Shown piece after piece: positions 23,170 through 32,693 of a DNA stretch of 64,000 bases. How positions within the stretch are numbered: position 1 is the stretch's first letter; every line of letters begins with the position of its first letter. The notes beneath the pieces were generated by a model that had not been told where the DNA came from, searched no databases, and was given only the letters and a program-made list of their open reading frames with translations. The position numbers and the translations under genes are program-made. This DNA comes from JAUYQR01 sp031415015. Lineage in GTDB: Bacteria > Pseudomonadota > Alphaproteobacteria > Rhodobacterales > Rhodobacteraceae. Location of the stretch: contig JANOQT010000014.1 in the NCBI GenBank assembly GCA_031415015.1, positions 8,384 through 72,383 of the forward strand, read 5' to 3'.

Positions 23170-24627
23170 TCAGGTTGGAAATTCGGCGATGGCCAGACGG
23201 GCCGCGCCGGGTTTCTGAGTGGTGTCGATGGCCCGGACCCGAACCAACGGGCCAAGGGCGATCAGGCTGGCAAAGAGCAGGACGATTTCAATCTGGTAGA
23301 CGATGGAATAGGCGGACGAGGCCTCCGTCAGCCCCGGTCCAAGGCTGCCCGTTGCGATCAGGTGGCCAATGCCATCGCGCAGGAAGCCGCCGACAAAGAT
23401 TGCAAGGCCCGCCGCTGTGGCCTGTGCTGCACCCCAGGCGCCAAGTGCCAGACCGCTGCCAAGGCCGGAGCGTTCTGGCAGCGCCATCGCTGCCGCCAGC
23501 GTCGAGACGGCGAACAGCCCGACCCCAAGGCCGATGGCCGTGGCCCCGGCATAAAACAGCAGCACCGATCCGGTCATCCCGGCAAACAGCACCGCAGTGA
23601 AGGCTGCGATGCCCACCAGAATGCCGCGGGCGGCCATGCGCAGTTCGTCATGCCCCGTGCTCATCCAGCGTCCCGCCATAATGAAGCCGGCCAGCGCGCC
23701 CAAGGCGTTTGCCGCGGTCAGCCAGGTGGTGGCCCCGACCGACAAGCCCAGGATTTCGCCGCCGTAAGGTTCCAGAAGCACATCCTGCATCTGAAAGCCC
23801 ATCGTGCCGATGGCCACCAGGAACAGCAGCCGCCCGGCATCATTGCGGTTGATGAAATCGCGCCAGGATTCAAGGAACACCGGCGGCACCTCGGCCATTT
23901 CGGCGGCGGTCATCGGCCTGACCTTTTCCTGCTGCCACAGCGCAATCAGGTTCAGCACCATGGTCATCACCGCGCAGCCCTGCACCACCCGGATCAGCAG
24001 GATCTGGTCGAAATCGCGCAGCAGCCAGCCGATCACAACCGAAGATACCGCCATGCCCAGCAGGAACATCACATAGAGCAGCGCCACGACCTTGGACCGC
24101 GTCTCAGCGGTTGCGCGGTCACAGGCCAGTGCCAGACCGGCGGTCTGGGTCATGTGCAGCCCGATCCCGGTCATCAGAAAGGCAATCCCGGCCAATGCCT
24201 TACCTGCCCACTCCGGCCCGTGGATCTGATCGCCCGACAGCACGATCAGCGCGAATGGCATGATCGCCAGCCCGCCCATCTGCCACAGCGACCCGAACCA
24301 CAGGTAGGGAATGCGCTTCCACCCGATATGCGAGCGGTGGTGGTCGCTGCGATGGCCCAGCATGGCGCGGAACGGGGCTGACAGCACCGGCAGGGCGATC
24401 ATGCAGGCCACGACGGCGGCAGGCACCGACAGTTCCACAATCATCACCCGGTTCAGCGTGCCCAGCAGCAGCACGGTGGCCATGCCGACCGACACCTGAA
24501 ACAGCGACAGGCGCAGAAGCTGGCGCAGCGGCAGACCTTCGGACGCTGCGTCCATGAACGGCAGCCAGTTGCCGGACAGTTGCTTGAGGTGCTTTTTGCG
24601 CAGGATCACGGACGCACCTCCATACAT
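23170..24627 (-). CDS. lhaA: LhaA light-harvesting assembly factor (PucC/BCD family)
   Basis: A 485-residue MFS-type membrane protein with about twelve helices that promotes LH1 assembly and possibly bacteriochlorophyll delivery. Family hallmarks are LPLRQLLRLSLFQVSVGMATVLLLGTLNRVMIVEL near the start and APFRAMLGHRSDHHRSHIGWKRIPY. Later comes QDVLLEPYGGEILGLSVG. Its start ATG at 24627 lies inside the end of bchM (22-base overlap). A start a few codons later is also possible. Confidence 0.93.
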   Translation of the reverse strand: MYGGASVILRKKHLKQLSGNWLPFMDAASEGLPLRQLLRLSLFQVSVGMATVLLLGTLNRVMIVELSVPAAVVACMIALPVLSAPFRAMLGHRSDHHRSHIGWKRIPYLWFGSLWQMGGLAIMPFALIVLSGDQIHGPEWAGKALAGIAFLMTGIGLHMTQTAGLALACDRATAETRSKVVALLYVMFLLGMAVSSVVIGWLLRDFDQILLIRVVQGCAVMTMVLNLIALWQQEKVRPMTAAEMAEVPPVFLESWRDFINRNDAGRLLFLVAIGTMGFQMQDVLLEPYGGEILGLSVGATTWLTAANALGALAGFIMAGRWMSTGHDELRMAARGILVGIAAFTAVLFAGMTGSVLLFYAGATAIGLGVGLFAVSTLAAAMALPERSGLGSGLALGAWGAAQATAAGLAIFVGGFLRDGIGHLIATGSLGPGLTEASSAYSIVYQIEIVLLFASLIALGPLVRVRAIDTTQKPGAARLAIAEFPT

Positions 24628-25271
24628 TCGGAGATGTAGAAGCCGCTGGTGACGCGGTCGACCTTCGCAAGGTTCGGCACGGCGCGCGACAGGGCGCTGA
24701 ACGCCTGCGGGATCATGACCGGAGAGCGGTCGGCGCGGGGGAACAGTTTGCCCATCCCGAAGAACGCCATCAGGAACGGCGTGCGCGGGGCGACGGTAAA
24801 GACAATGGCCTGCCCGGTGCGGCTGCCGATCTTGTGCAGGGCGGCGGCGATGTCGGGGGTGGAATAGTAGATCAGGCTGTCCATCGCCAGAACGTAATCG
24901 AACCGGCCATGCGCGGGGTCGGTCATGTCCCCGGCGGCAAAGGTGACGCGGGGGCGCAAGCCTTCGGCCAGCCGCGCCTCGGCGATGCCGATCAGTTGCG
25001 GAGAGATATCAACGGCCACCACACTCGCCCCGCGCGCCGCCAGTTCGGCGGTCATCAGACCAGTGCCGCAACCCGCATCCAGCACCCGCGCGCCGCGCAG
25101 ATCTTCGGGCAGGCGGGCCAGCATGACCGCGCGCATCCGGTCACGCCCCTGCCGCACCGTTTCACGGATCCGGCTGACGGGGGCGTCCGATGTCAGACGC
25201 TCCCACACTTTGGTGGCAGTGCGGTCGAAGTAATGCTCAACCCGGTCGCGCGTGGCGGAGTAGTCGGTCAT
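24606..25271 (-). CDS. bchM: Mg-protoporphyrin IX O-methyltransferase
   Basis: Methylates Mg-protoporphyrin IX to its monomethyl ester, the substrate of AcsF. The 221-residue class I SAM enzyme shows the SAM loop VLDAGCGTGLMTAELAARGA near residues 63-82, followed by VVAVDISPQLIGIA and the C-terminal signature RVTSGFYISECMEV. It follows bchL after two bases and overlaps lhaA. Confidence 0.95.
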   Translation of the reverse strand: MTDYSATRDRVEHYFDRTATKVWERLTSDAPVSRIRETVRQGRDRMRAVMLARLPEDLRGARVLDAGCGTGLMTAELAARGASVVAVDISPQLIGIAEARLAEGLRPRVTFAAGDMTDPAHGRFDYVLAMDSLIYYSTPDIAAALHKIGSRTGQAIVFTVAPRTPFLMAFFGMGKLFPRADRSPVMIPQAFSALSRAVPNLAKVDRVTSGFYISECMEVRP

Positions 25272-25273
25272 GC

Positions 25274-26176
25274 TCAGTCAAACCCCAGCAGTTCGAAAAT
25301 CTCGCGGTCGGGCAGCGGCGCGGGCGAGGTGCCTTCCCCCTCAACCGACCGCCACAGGATATCGGCCAGCCGCATGTATTCGGCGCGGGCCATCACGATG
25401 TCCTCGCTATCGTCCATCTCGAACAGGGTCTTTTTCTTCAGGCGCGAGCGGCGGATGGCGTCGATGTCGGGCATATGCGCGATGCGGTTGAAACCGACAC
25501 GCTCGCAGTAGCGGTCCACTTCGTTGGTCTCGCGCGAGCGGTTGGCGACGCAGCCGGCAAGCCGCACCTTGTAATTGCCCGCCTTGGCCTGCACGGCGGC
25601 GATGATGCGGTTCATCGCGTAGATGCTGTCGAAATCGTTGGCGGTAACGATCACGGCGCGGTCGGCGTGTTGCAAGGGGGCGGCAAAACCGCCGCAGACC
25701 ACATCGCCCAGCACGTCAAAGATCACCACATCGCTGTCTTCCAGCAGGTGGTGCTGCTTCAACAGCTTGACCGTCTGGCCCACCACATAACCGCCACAGC
25801 CGGTGCCCGCGGGCGGGCCACCCGCCTCGACACACATCACGCCGTTAAAGCCGGTGACGACGTAATCCTCGGGGCGCAACTCTTCCGAATGGAAATCAAC
25901 GTCCTTCAGGATGTCGATCACCGTCGGTTGCAACCGCCCGGTCAGGGTAAAGGTGCTGTCGTGCTTCGGATCGCATCCGATCTGCAACACCCGCTTGCCC
26001 ATCATCGAAAACGCCGCCGACAGGTTCGACGAGGTGGTCGATTTGCCGATGCCGCCCTTGCCATAGACCGAAAAGACCTTGGCCGATCCGATTTTCAGCG
26101 CCTCGTCCTGATGCACCTGGACGGAGCCTTCGCCGTCCAGACCACGCAGGTTCGGTATTTCATCACGCGGGCTCAT
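25274..26176 (-). CDS. bchL: Dark-operative protochlorophyllide reductase ATP-binding protein BchL
   Basis: BchL is the NifH-like iron-sulfur ATPase that feeds electrons to BchNB for light-independent protochlorophyllide reduction. The 300-residue protein has the P-loop GKGGIGKSTTSSN near residues 40-52, the two cluster-ligand cysteines in MCVEAGGPPAGTGCGG and DVLGDVVCGGFAAPL, and the C-terminal ILWRSVEGEG. The gap between bchH and bchL holds a double-hairpin repeat, which may separate their expression levels. Confidence 0.97.
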   Translation of the reverse strand: MSPRDEIPNLRGLDGEGSVQVHQDEALKIGSAKVFSVYGKGGIGKSTTSSNLSAAFSMMGKRVLQIGCDPKHDSTFTLTGRLQPTVIDILKDVDFHSEELRPEDYVVTGFNGVMCVEAGGPPAGTGCGGYVVGQTVKLLKQHHLLEDSDVVIFDVLGDVVCGGFAAPLQHADRAVIVTANDFDSIYAMNRIIAAVQAKAGNYKVRLAGCVANRSRETNEVDRYCERVGFNRIAHMPDIDAIRRSRLKKKTLFEMDDSEDIVMARAEYMRLADILWRSVEGEGTSPAPLPDREIFELLGFD

Positions 26177-26201
26177 GGTGTCGTCCTTTTCTTGGTAACT
26201 T

Positions 26202-26270
26202 TCATCCCGGCGAAGGCCGGGACCCAGTTGCGCGTCTTATGAAGATGGGCCCCCGCCTGCGCGGGGATGA
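26202..26270. repeat. REP-like double-hairpin element between bchH and bchL
   Basis: Two small hairpins, CCCGGC-GAAG-GCCGGG (26206-26221) and CCCCGC-CTGC-GCGGGG (26251-26266), are enclosed by outer arms TCATCCC (26202-26208) and GGGATGA (26264-26270). The pieces TTCATCCCGGCGAAGGCCGG and CGCGGGGATGAC are a familiar palindromic intergenic repeat of alphaproteobacteria, usually present in many copies per genome. Here it fills most of the 118-base bchH-bchL gap. It may stabilise upstream mRNA or weaken read-through. Confidence 0.75.
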
Positions 26271-26294
26271 CAATAGCGGTATGGAAGGTCCGGG

Positions 26295-29200
26295 TCATTC
26301 CGCCGCGATCCCTTCCAGTCTGTCTTCCAACTCGTCCGCCGCGCGTTGCAGGGCGGCCAGCGTCGCGGCATCGGGCTGCCAGTATTGACGGTCCGACGCT
26401 TCCAAAAGCCGCCCAGCCATCCGGCTGGAGGCTTCGGGGTTCAGATCAGCCAGACGGCGGCGCATCGCCTCGTCCAGCACAAAGGTTTCCGACAGGCGCT
26501 GATAGACCCAAGGGTCGACATGGCCGGTGGTGGCTGACCAGCCCATGGTGTTGGTGACATGCGCCTCGATCTGGCGGACACCCTCTGCACCGTGGCGCAA
26601 CAGGCCCTCGTAGAACTTCGGGTTCAGGCTGCGCGACCGGGTTTCCAGCGCGATCTGGTCTTTCAGGGTGCGGACCTGCCCGCCACCGCGCGTCTGATCG
26701 CCGATGTAGACGGGGGTATCCACGCCACCCCGCGCCCGCTTCACCGCACGGGCGATGCCGCCCAGCGTGTCGAAGTAATGATCGACCGAGGTGACGCCAA
26801 GTTCGACGGATTCCAGGTTCTGGTAGGCCAGATCCACATCCTTCAGCGCCTTTTGCAGCAGCGCCGCGTTCTTGACCGATTTGCCGGTGCGGCCATAGGC
26901 AAAGGATTTGCGGGATTCGTAGGCGTCGGCCAGCTCATCCTCCTGCCCGAACGCGGAGGAGCCAACCAGCACGTTGACGTTCGACCCGTAGGCACCCTCG
27001 GCGTTGGAGAACACCCGCAGGGCGGCGGTTTCGATGTCGACGCCCATTTCTTCAGCGTAGGCCAGCGAATGCGCCCGGATGAAGTTCTGCGCGACCGGCT
27101 CATCGGCAGTGGCGGCTTTCCAGGCGGCTTCGGCCAGCATGCGGGTCTGCAGCGGCAAGAGGTCGCGGAAGATGCCGGACAGGGTCATCACCACGTCGAT
27201 GCGCGGGCGGCCCAGTTCGGCCAGCGGGATCAGGTCGGCACCGCACAGGCGGCCATAATGGTCGAACCGCGGTTTCGCGCCGATCAGCGCCAAAGCCTGC
27301 GCAATTGGCCCGCCATCGGATTTGATGTTGTCGGAGCCCCACAGGACAAGGGCCACGGTGCGCGGCAGGCGGTCTGCAGCGTCCAGCAGGCGCTGCGCCT
27401 GTAGGGCACCGTCCTGCATGGCAAAGGCTGTCGGCATGCGGAACGGGTCAAACGCGTGGATGTTGCGGCCCGTCGGCAGGATTTCCGGCGCGCGGATCAG
27501 GTCGCCGCCGGGGACCGGGGCGATGAAGCGGCCACCAAGGGCCCGCAGGATGCCGGCAATCTCGGGATCCTCCTGCAGCAGAAGGTCGGCCTTCGCCCGC
27601 ACCGCTGCATCGTCGGGCATCAGCGCGATCATTGCGGCGCGGTGCTCGGCGGTCATCTTGCGGCCCACCACATGCAGCCCGTCGGTGATCAGCGCGCCTT
27701 CGGTTTCCAGCAGCTTGATCCAAAGCTGGTCGGGGGCAAGGCCGCCCAGATCAACCGCCTTGGCCTGTTCGGCGATCAGGGCCGCCAGATCGTCGCGTTC
27801 CGGTGCATCGGGGGCGGCGACACGCCAGCGGGTGAGGGTGTCCTTGACGTCAGCCAGCCCCTTGTAAAGCCCGGACTGTGCCAGCGGCGGGGTCAGGTGG
27901 GTGACAGTCACCGCGTTCGACCGGCGCTTTGCAAGGGTCGCCTCGGACGGGTTGTTGGCGGCATAAAGGTAGACGTTCGGCAGATTGCCGATCAGCCGGT
28001 CGGGCCAGCACCCCTCGCCGACGCCGGCCTGCTTGCCGGGCATGAATTCCAAGGCACCGTGCATGCCGAAGTGCAGCAGGACGTCGGCCCCGAAATCCTC
28101 GCGCAGCCAGCGGTAGAAGGTGGTGAAGGCGTGGGTGGGGGCAAAGCCTTTGTCAAACAGCAGGCGCATCGGGTCGCCCTCATAGCCGAAGACGGGCTGC
28201 AGGCCGACGAAGATATTGCCGAACTGGTGGCCCAGCACGAACACGCCGCGTCCGTCAGTCTGGTGGCGGCCCGGGGCGGGGCCCCAGGCGGACTCGATCT
28301 CCTTCAGCCACGGCGTCTTTGCCACGATGTCGGCGGCGGACACGGTGGTGTGGACATTGGCGGGCTGGCCATAACGGGCGGCGTTGCCTTTCAGGACCAT
28401 CTCGCGCAGCGCCTCGACACTTTCCGGCGGGGTCAGGGCGTAGCCTTCGGCGGCCATGGCGTGCAGGGTGTTGTAAAGGCTTTCAAACACACCGAGGTAG
28501 GCAGCGGTTCCGGCGGCCCCGGCGTTTGGCGGAAAGCCGTAGAGCACGATGCCGACCTTGCGGGTGGCGACGTCCGAGCGGCGGAGCATGGCCAGCCGCA
28601 GGGTCTTGTCGGCCAGTGCGCCGATCCGTTCCGGGCAGGGGGCCATCGCGCGGGTTTCCAGCGATTGCGCAGTGGCGGCCTTGCACTGGTGGTGGCAGCC
28701 TTGGCAGCCGTCAACGCCGTGCCGCCCGGCATAGACGGTTGGGTTGGTGGCGCCGTCAATCTCGGGCAGGGCGATCAGCATGGTGGTTTCCACCGGGCCC
28801 AGACCGCCACCGGAGGCGCCCCATTGGCCCAGCGTCTGAAACTCCAGCGGGTGGGCGGCAATATAGGGCGCGTCCAGCGCCGCAAGTGCGTCGACCGCGG
28901 CGGGACTGTCGTTGTAGGCGGGACCACCGACAAGGCTGAATCCGGTCAGCGACACCATCGCGTCAATGCGGCCCTTGAAGTAGGCGTCAATCGCTGGGCG
29001 TCCGTCCAGACCCCCGGCAAAGGCAGGCAGGCAGGCGATGCCCCGCGCCTCGAACGCGGCGATCACGGCGTCGTAATGCGCGGTGTCGGCGGCAAGGATG
29101 TAGCTGCGCAGCATCAGCAGGCCGACGGTGGCTTTCACCTCGGCCGGGCGGGGCATGTCGGCGATATTGGTGGTGATCCGCGCCTTCAGCGCCGGGTGAT

Positions 29201-29873
29201 ACAGGCCGACATCGGGGTAATCGATGGGCGCTGCGGCCTTGACCGCCTGCCATTTGCGGTCAGCCGAATAGCGGCTGACCAGAAAGCGGATCATCGCCTC
29301 AAGGTTGTCATCCGACCCGCCCAGCCAGTATTGCATCGACAGAAACCAGGCGCGCATGTCCTGCGCCTTGCCGGGAATCCAGCGCAGGATTTTCGGCAGG
29401 CGACGCAACAGCGCCATCTGTTTCTGGCCCGACGAGGCGGAAGGCTCTTTTGGCCCGCGCATCTTTTTCAGAAAGGCCATCGCGCCGCTGGCGGGCACCG
29501 ACATATCCAGATCGCCCATCCGGGTCAGCTTGACGATCTGCGGATCGGCGATGACGCCGACAAAGGCGTCCAGCTGCTCGCGCACCCGGTGCAGGTCGGG
29601 CAGGATGGCGGTGATGTGCTCTTCGATGAACAGCAGGTTCGCCACGATGATGTTGGCATCGGCCACGGCTGCTTTGGCACTGGCCAGCGCGGCCGGATTT
29701 TCCGCCCATTCGGCGGCGGCGTGCACCGACACTTCGATCCCCGGAAAGTCGCGGGCAAGGCGCGGGGCGATCCGTGCGGCGGGGCCTGCGGCATGGGCAT
29801 CCAGCGTGATGATGACAAAGCGGTAGCCCGCCTTGACCTTCACGTCGTCCTGATGGAACCGGTCATCGCGCAT
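26295..29873 (-). CDS. bchH: Magnesium chelatase subunit BchH
   Basis: The porphyrin-binding catalytic subunit of Mg-chelatase. It inserts Mg2+ into protoporphyrin IX with BchI and BchD. The 1192-residue length is normal. It contains the CobN/Mg-chelatase motifs GRGVFVLGHQFGNIFVGLQP, HFGMHGALEFMPGKQAG and NAEGAYGSNVNVLVG. The ATG at 29873 (MRDDRFHQDDVKVKAGY) lies within the last bases of bchB (11-base overlap). Longer frames upstream would run deeper into bchB and are not used. Confidence 0.97.
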   Translation of the reverse strand: MRDDRFHQDDVKVKAGYRFVIITLDAHAAGPAARIAPRLARDFPGIEVSVHAAAEWAENPAALASAKAAVADANIIVANLLFIEEHITAILPDLHRVREQLDAFVGVIADPQIVKLTRMGDLDMSVPASGAMAFLKKMRGPKEPSASSGQKQMALLRRLPKILRWIPGKAQDMRAWFLSMQYWLGGSDDNLEAMIRFLVSRYSADRKWQAVKAAAPIDYPDVGLYHPALKARITTNIADMPRPAEVKATVGLLMLRSYILAADTAHYDAVIAAFEARGIACLPAFAGGLDGRPAIDAYFKGRIDAMVSLTGFSLVGGPAYNDSPAAVDALAALDAPYIAAHPLEFQTLGQWGASGGGLGPVETTMLIALPEIDGATNPTVYAGRHGVDGCQGCHHQCKAATAQSLETRAMAPCPERIGALADKTLRLAMLRRSDVATRKVGIVLYGFPPNAGAAGTAAYLGVFESLYNTLHAMAAEGYALTPPESVEALREMVLKGNAARYGQPANVHTTVSAADIVAKTPWLKEIESAWGPAPGRHQTDGRGVFVLGHQFGNIFVGLQPVFGYEGDPMRLLFDKGFAPTHAFTTFYRWLREDFGADVLLHFGMHGALEFMPGKQAGVGEGCWPDRLIGNLPNVYLYAANNPSEATLAKRRSNAVTVTHLTPPLAQSGLYKGLADVKDTLTRWRVAAPDAPERDDLAALIAEQAKAVDLGGLAPDQLWIKLLETEGALITDGLHVVGRKMTAEHRAAMIALMPDDAAVRAKADLLLQEDPEIAGILRALGGRFIAPVPGGDLIRAPEILPTGRNIHAFDPFRMPTAFAMQDGALQAQRLLDAADRLPRTVALVLWGSDNIKSDGGPIAQALALIGAKPRFDHYGRLCGADLIPLAELGRPRIDVVMTLSGIFRDLLPLQTRMLAEAAWKAATADEPVAQNFIRAHSLAYAEEMGVDIETAALRVFSNAEGAYGSNVNVLVGSSAFGQEDELADAYESRKSFAYGRTGKSVKNAALLQKALKDVDLAYQNLESVELGVTSVDHYFDTLGGIARAVKRARGGVDTPVYIGDQTRGGGQVRTLKDQIALETRSRSLNPKFYEGLLRHGAEGVRQIEAHVTNTMGWSATTGHVDPWVYQRLSETFVLDEAMRRRLADLNPEASSRMAGRLLEASDRQYWQPDAATLAALQRAADELEDRLEGIAAE

Positions 29874-31419
29874 AATGGGCCTTTGCCTCATAGAGGGTGT
29901 CGACAGAGATCGCGATGATGCCCTTGCTGGCAGCATAGGTTTCGGTGTTGCGCTTGGCCTTGCCGCGCACGAAGAAGGGGATCTTCTTCAACTCGCGCTC
30001 GGCATCGGGCAGCCAGAGCAGGTCGCCCACAACGGCTTCATTCATCTTGGCCGAAATATCCCCGCCGGAGGCTTCCTCGGCATCAACCGGCGCTTCGGTC
30101 CGGGTGGTTGCCTTGGCCCCGTGGTGGCTGGCACCGGCCTCGTCGTGAAACTCGAAATCTTCGCGGAACATGGTCAGCAGGTGTTCTTCCAGACCCATCA
30201 CCAGCGGATGAATCCAGGTGTCGAAGATCACGTTCGCGCCTTCGAACCCCATCTGGGGCGAGTAGCGGGCGGGGAAGTCCTGAACATGGACCGGAGCGCT
30301 GATCACAGCGCAGGGGATGCCAAGGCGCTTGCCGATGTGACGTTCCATTTGCGTCCCGAGGATCAGTTCGGGCTGCAGGCGGGCGATGTCGGCCTCTACC
30401 TCCAGATAGTCGTCGGTGATCAGCGCCTCCAGCCCGTAAGGCTTGGCGGCGGTGCGCATCGGCCGGGCATATTCGCGGTTGTAGCAGCCCATGCCGACAA
30501 CCTCGAAGCCGATCTCGGTGGCGGCGATGCGGGCGGCGGCCATCACGTGGGTGGCGTCGCCAAAGATGTAGACGCGCTTGCCGGTGAGGTAGGTAGAATC
30601 GACCGAGGCGGACCACCATGGCAGGCGAAGGCCAGCTTCATCCACTTTTGCAGATATGCCGGTTATACCGCTGACTTCATGCAGGAAATCACGGGTGGCG
30701 CCGACGCCGAGCGGCACCGATTTGGTGAAAGGCTGACCGCAGGTCTTTTCCAGCCAGCGCGCGGCGGCTTCGCCGGATTCGGGGTACAGCAGCACGTTGA
30801 AATGTGCCGCCCCCATGCGGGCGATGTCGGCAGGCGTCGCCCCCAAGGGCGCGCAGACGTTGACGGCGATGCCCATCAGGGACAGAAGTTTCGTCACCTC
30901 GGTCACGTCATCGCGGTGGCGGAACCCGAGGGCGGTGGCCCCCAGCAGATTGCAGGTGATACCTTCCGTGCGGGCCATCGGTTTGGCCAGGGCGCGGGTG
31001 ATCTGCAGGAACGTCTCGTCCGCGCCGAAGTTTTCCTTGCGGCTGTAGGCGGGCAGGTCAAGGGCGATGACCGGGCAGGGCAGCCCCAGCGCGGACGCCA
31101 ATCCACCGGGGTCGTCCTGGATCAGTTCGGCGGTGCACGAAGCCCCCACGATCATCGCTTGCGGTTTGAACCGGGCGTAAGCGTCGCGGGCGGCATCCTT
31201 GAACAGGTTGGCGGTGTCGGCCCCAAGGTCGCGGGCCTGGAACGTGGTGTAGGTGACCGGCGGGCGGTGGTTGCGCCGTTCGATCATGGTGAACAGCAGG
31301 TCGGCGTAAGTGTCGCCCTGCGGCGCGTGCAACACGTAGTGCAGCCCCTTCATGCCGGTCGCCACGCGCATCGCGCCGACGTGGGTGGGGCCTTCGTAGG
31401 TCCAGAGCGTCAGCTTCAT
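29863..31419 (-). CDS. bchB: Dark-operative protochlorophyllide reductase subunit BchB
   Basis: One half of the NifDK-like BchNB catalytic component. The 518-residue protein begins MKLTLWTYEGPTHVGAMR and has the cluster region VGASCTAELIQDDPGG. The C-terminal extension WLPDAERELKKIPFFVRGKAKRNTE is the known BchB tail. The ATG at 31419 overlaps the bchN stop by four bases. It forms a tight bchF-bchN-bchB-bchH unit with overlapping ends throughout. Confidence 0.97.
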   Translation of the reverse strand: MKLTLWTYEGPTHVGAMRVATGMKGLHYVLHAPQGDTYADLLFTMIERRNHRPPVTYTTFQARDLGADTANLFKDAARDAYARFKPQAMIVGASCTAELIQDDPGGLASALGLPCPVIALDLPAYSRKENFGADETFLQITRALAKPMARTEGITCNLLGATALGFRHRDDVTEVTKLLSLMGIAVNVCAPLGATPADIARMGAAHFNVLLYPESGEAAARWLEKTCGQPFTKSVPLGVGATRDFLHEVSGITGISAKVDEAGLRLPWWSASVDSTYLTGKRVYIFGDATHVMAAARIAATEIGFEVVGMGCYNREYARPMRTAAKPYGLEALITDDYLEVEADIARLQPELILGTQMERHIGKRLGIPCAVISAPVHVQDFPARYSPQMGFEGANVIFDTWIHPLVMGLEEHLLTMFREDFEFHDEAGASHHGAKATTRTEAPVDAEEASGGDISAKMNEAVVGDLLWLPDAERELKKIPFFVRGKAKRNTETYAASKGIIAISVDTLYEAKAHYAR

Positions 31420-32693
31420 TCGGCGGCCTCCCGCGTCAGCAATGCCTTGCGGCGCAGCGGGCGGGCAAACAGGGCGGCAAGGTCGCCGGCCTGTTCGTAG
31501 AAATGGACGGGCGTGAAGACCAGTTCGATCGCCCATTTGGTGGACAGGCCCTCCGCCTCCAGCGGGTTGGCAAGGCCGAGGCCGCAGACGGTCAGGTCGG
31601 GGCGGGCGGCGCGGACGCGGTCCAGTTGCAAGTCCACATCCTGCCCTTCGGAGATGGTCGGGCCTGCGGCGAGAAGGTCAAGATCCGGGCCGACGATGCC
31701 GGTCTGCAGATACGGGGTGCCGACCTCGACCGCCGTCATGCCGCATTCGCGGGTAAGGAAGCGGGCAAGGGGAATTTCCAGCTGGCTGTCGGGGAAGAAG
31801 AACACCGATTTGCCGGACAGGGTTGTCGCGGCGGCAGCAATGGCCTTTTGAGCGCGGGCGCGCGGGGCGGCGGTGACCGCCTCGAAGTGGTCGCGGTCGA
31901 TGCCGAATTCGTCGGCGATGGTACGCAGCCACAGGGTGGTGCCTTCTTCGCCAAAGGGGAAGGCGGCGGGGATGTGCCGGGCGCCGCGCCGGGTGAGGGC
32001 GGCGTGGGTGTCACCAAGAAATGGCTGCACAAGGGCGAAGACGGTGTTCGCACCGACGCTTGGCAAGTCGGATGACCGGTGCGCGGGCAGGGTGCGCACG
32101 ACGGGAATGCCAAGCGCCTTCAGAAGAGAAAGCGCCTGATCTTCGACCACATCCGGCAGCGCGCCCACGATCAGCAGTTCGCGCCGGTCGGTGGTGGGCA
32201 GCGAGGGGACCATGGCGGCAAGGCAGGCATCCTCGCCCTGGGTGAAGGTGGTCTCGATCCCCGAACCGGAGTAGTTGTAGAACCGCACATGCGGGGCGTG
32301 GCGTTCGTTCATCCGTTCTGCCGCGCGGGCCAGATCCAGCTTGATCACCTCGGACGGGCAGGAGCCGACAAGGAACAGCTGGCGGATATCTGGGCGGCGG
32401 GCCAAGAGGCGGGCCACTTCGCGGTCAAGTTCGGCATTGGCATCGGCGAGGCCCGCCAGATCCTTTTCTTCGAGAATCGCGGTGCCGAAGCGGGGTTCGG
32501 CAAAGATCATCACCCCGGCGGCGGATTGCAGCAGGTGCGCACAGGTGCGCGAGCCTACGACAAGGAAGAACGCGTCCTGCATCTTGCGGTGCAGCCAGAT
32601 GATCCCGGTCAGGCCGCAGAACACCTCGCGCTGGCCGCGTTGCTTGAGGACGGGGGTTTCGCGGCAGCCAGTTGCAGGAAGATCAAGGCTCAT
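31416..32693 (-). CDS. bchN: Dark-operative protochlorophyllide reductase subunit BchN
   Basis: The NifD-like partner of BchB. The 425-residue protein shows the [4Fe-4S] ligand cysteines in EVFCGLTGIIWLH, SRTCAHLLQSA and LFLVGSCPSEVIKLDL, and the substrate region YSGSGIETTFTQGED. The ATG at 32693 overlaps the bchF stop by four bases. An upstream frame into bchF is not used because the protein already begins at the usual N-terminus. Confidence 0.97.
   Translation of the reverse strand: MSLDLPATGCRETPVLKQRGQREVFCGLTGIIWLHRKMQDAFFLVVGSRTCAHLLQSAAGVMIFAEPRFGTAILEEKDLAGLADANAELDREVARLLARRPDIRQLFLVGSCPSEVIKLDLARAAERMNERHAPHVRFYNYSGSGIETTFTQGEDACLAAMVPSLPTTDRRELLIVGALPDVVEDQALSLLKALGIPVVRTLPAHRSSDLPSVGANTVFALVQPFLGDTHAALTRRGARHIPAAFPFGEEGTTLWLRTIADEFGIDRDHFEAVTAAPRARAQKAIAAAATTLSGKSVFFFPDSQLEIPLARFLTRECGMTAVEVGTPYLQTGIVGPDLDLLAAGPTISEGQDVDLQLDRVRAARPDLTVCGLGLANPLEAEGLSTKWAIELVFTPVHFYEQAGDLAALFARPLRRKALLTREAAE

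Noticed and set aside
26197..26242. A frame ending in FIPAKAGTQ read through the repeat after bchL
   Set aside because: This peptide is the well-known false translation of the palindromic intergenic repeat, not a protein end.
27456..29918. A forward open frame of about 820 codons opposite bchH
   Set aside because: Antisense shadow of bchH; Gly/Arg/Val-rich composition, no domains, no ribosome site.
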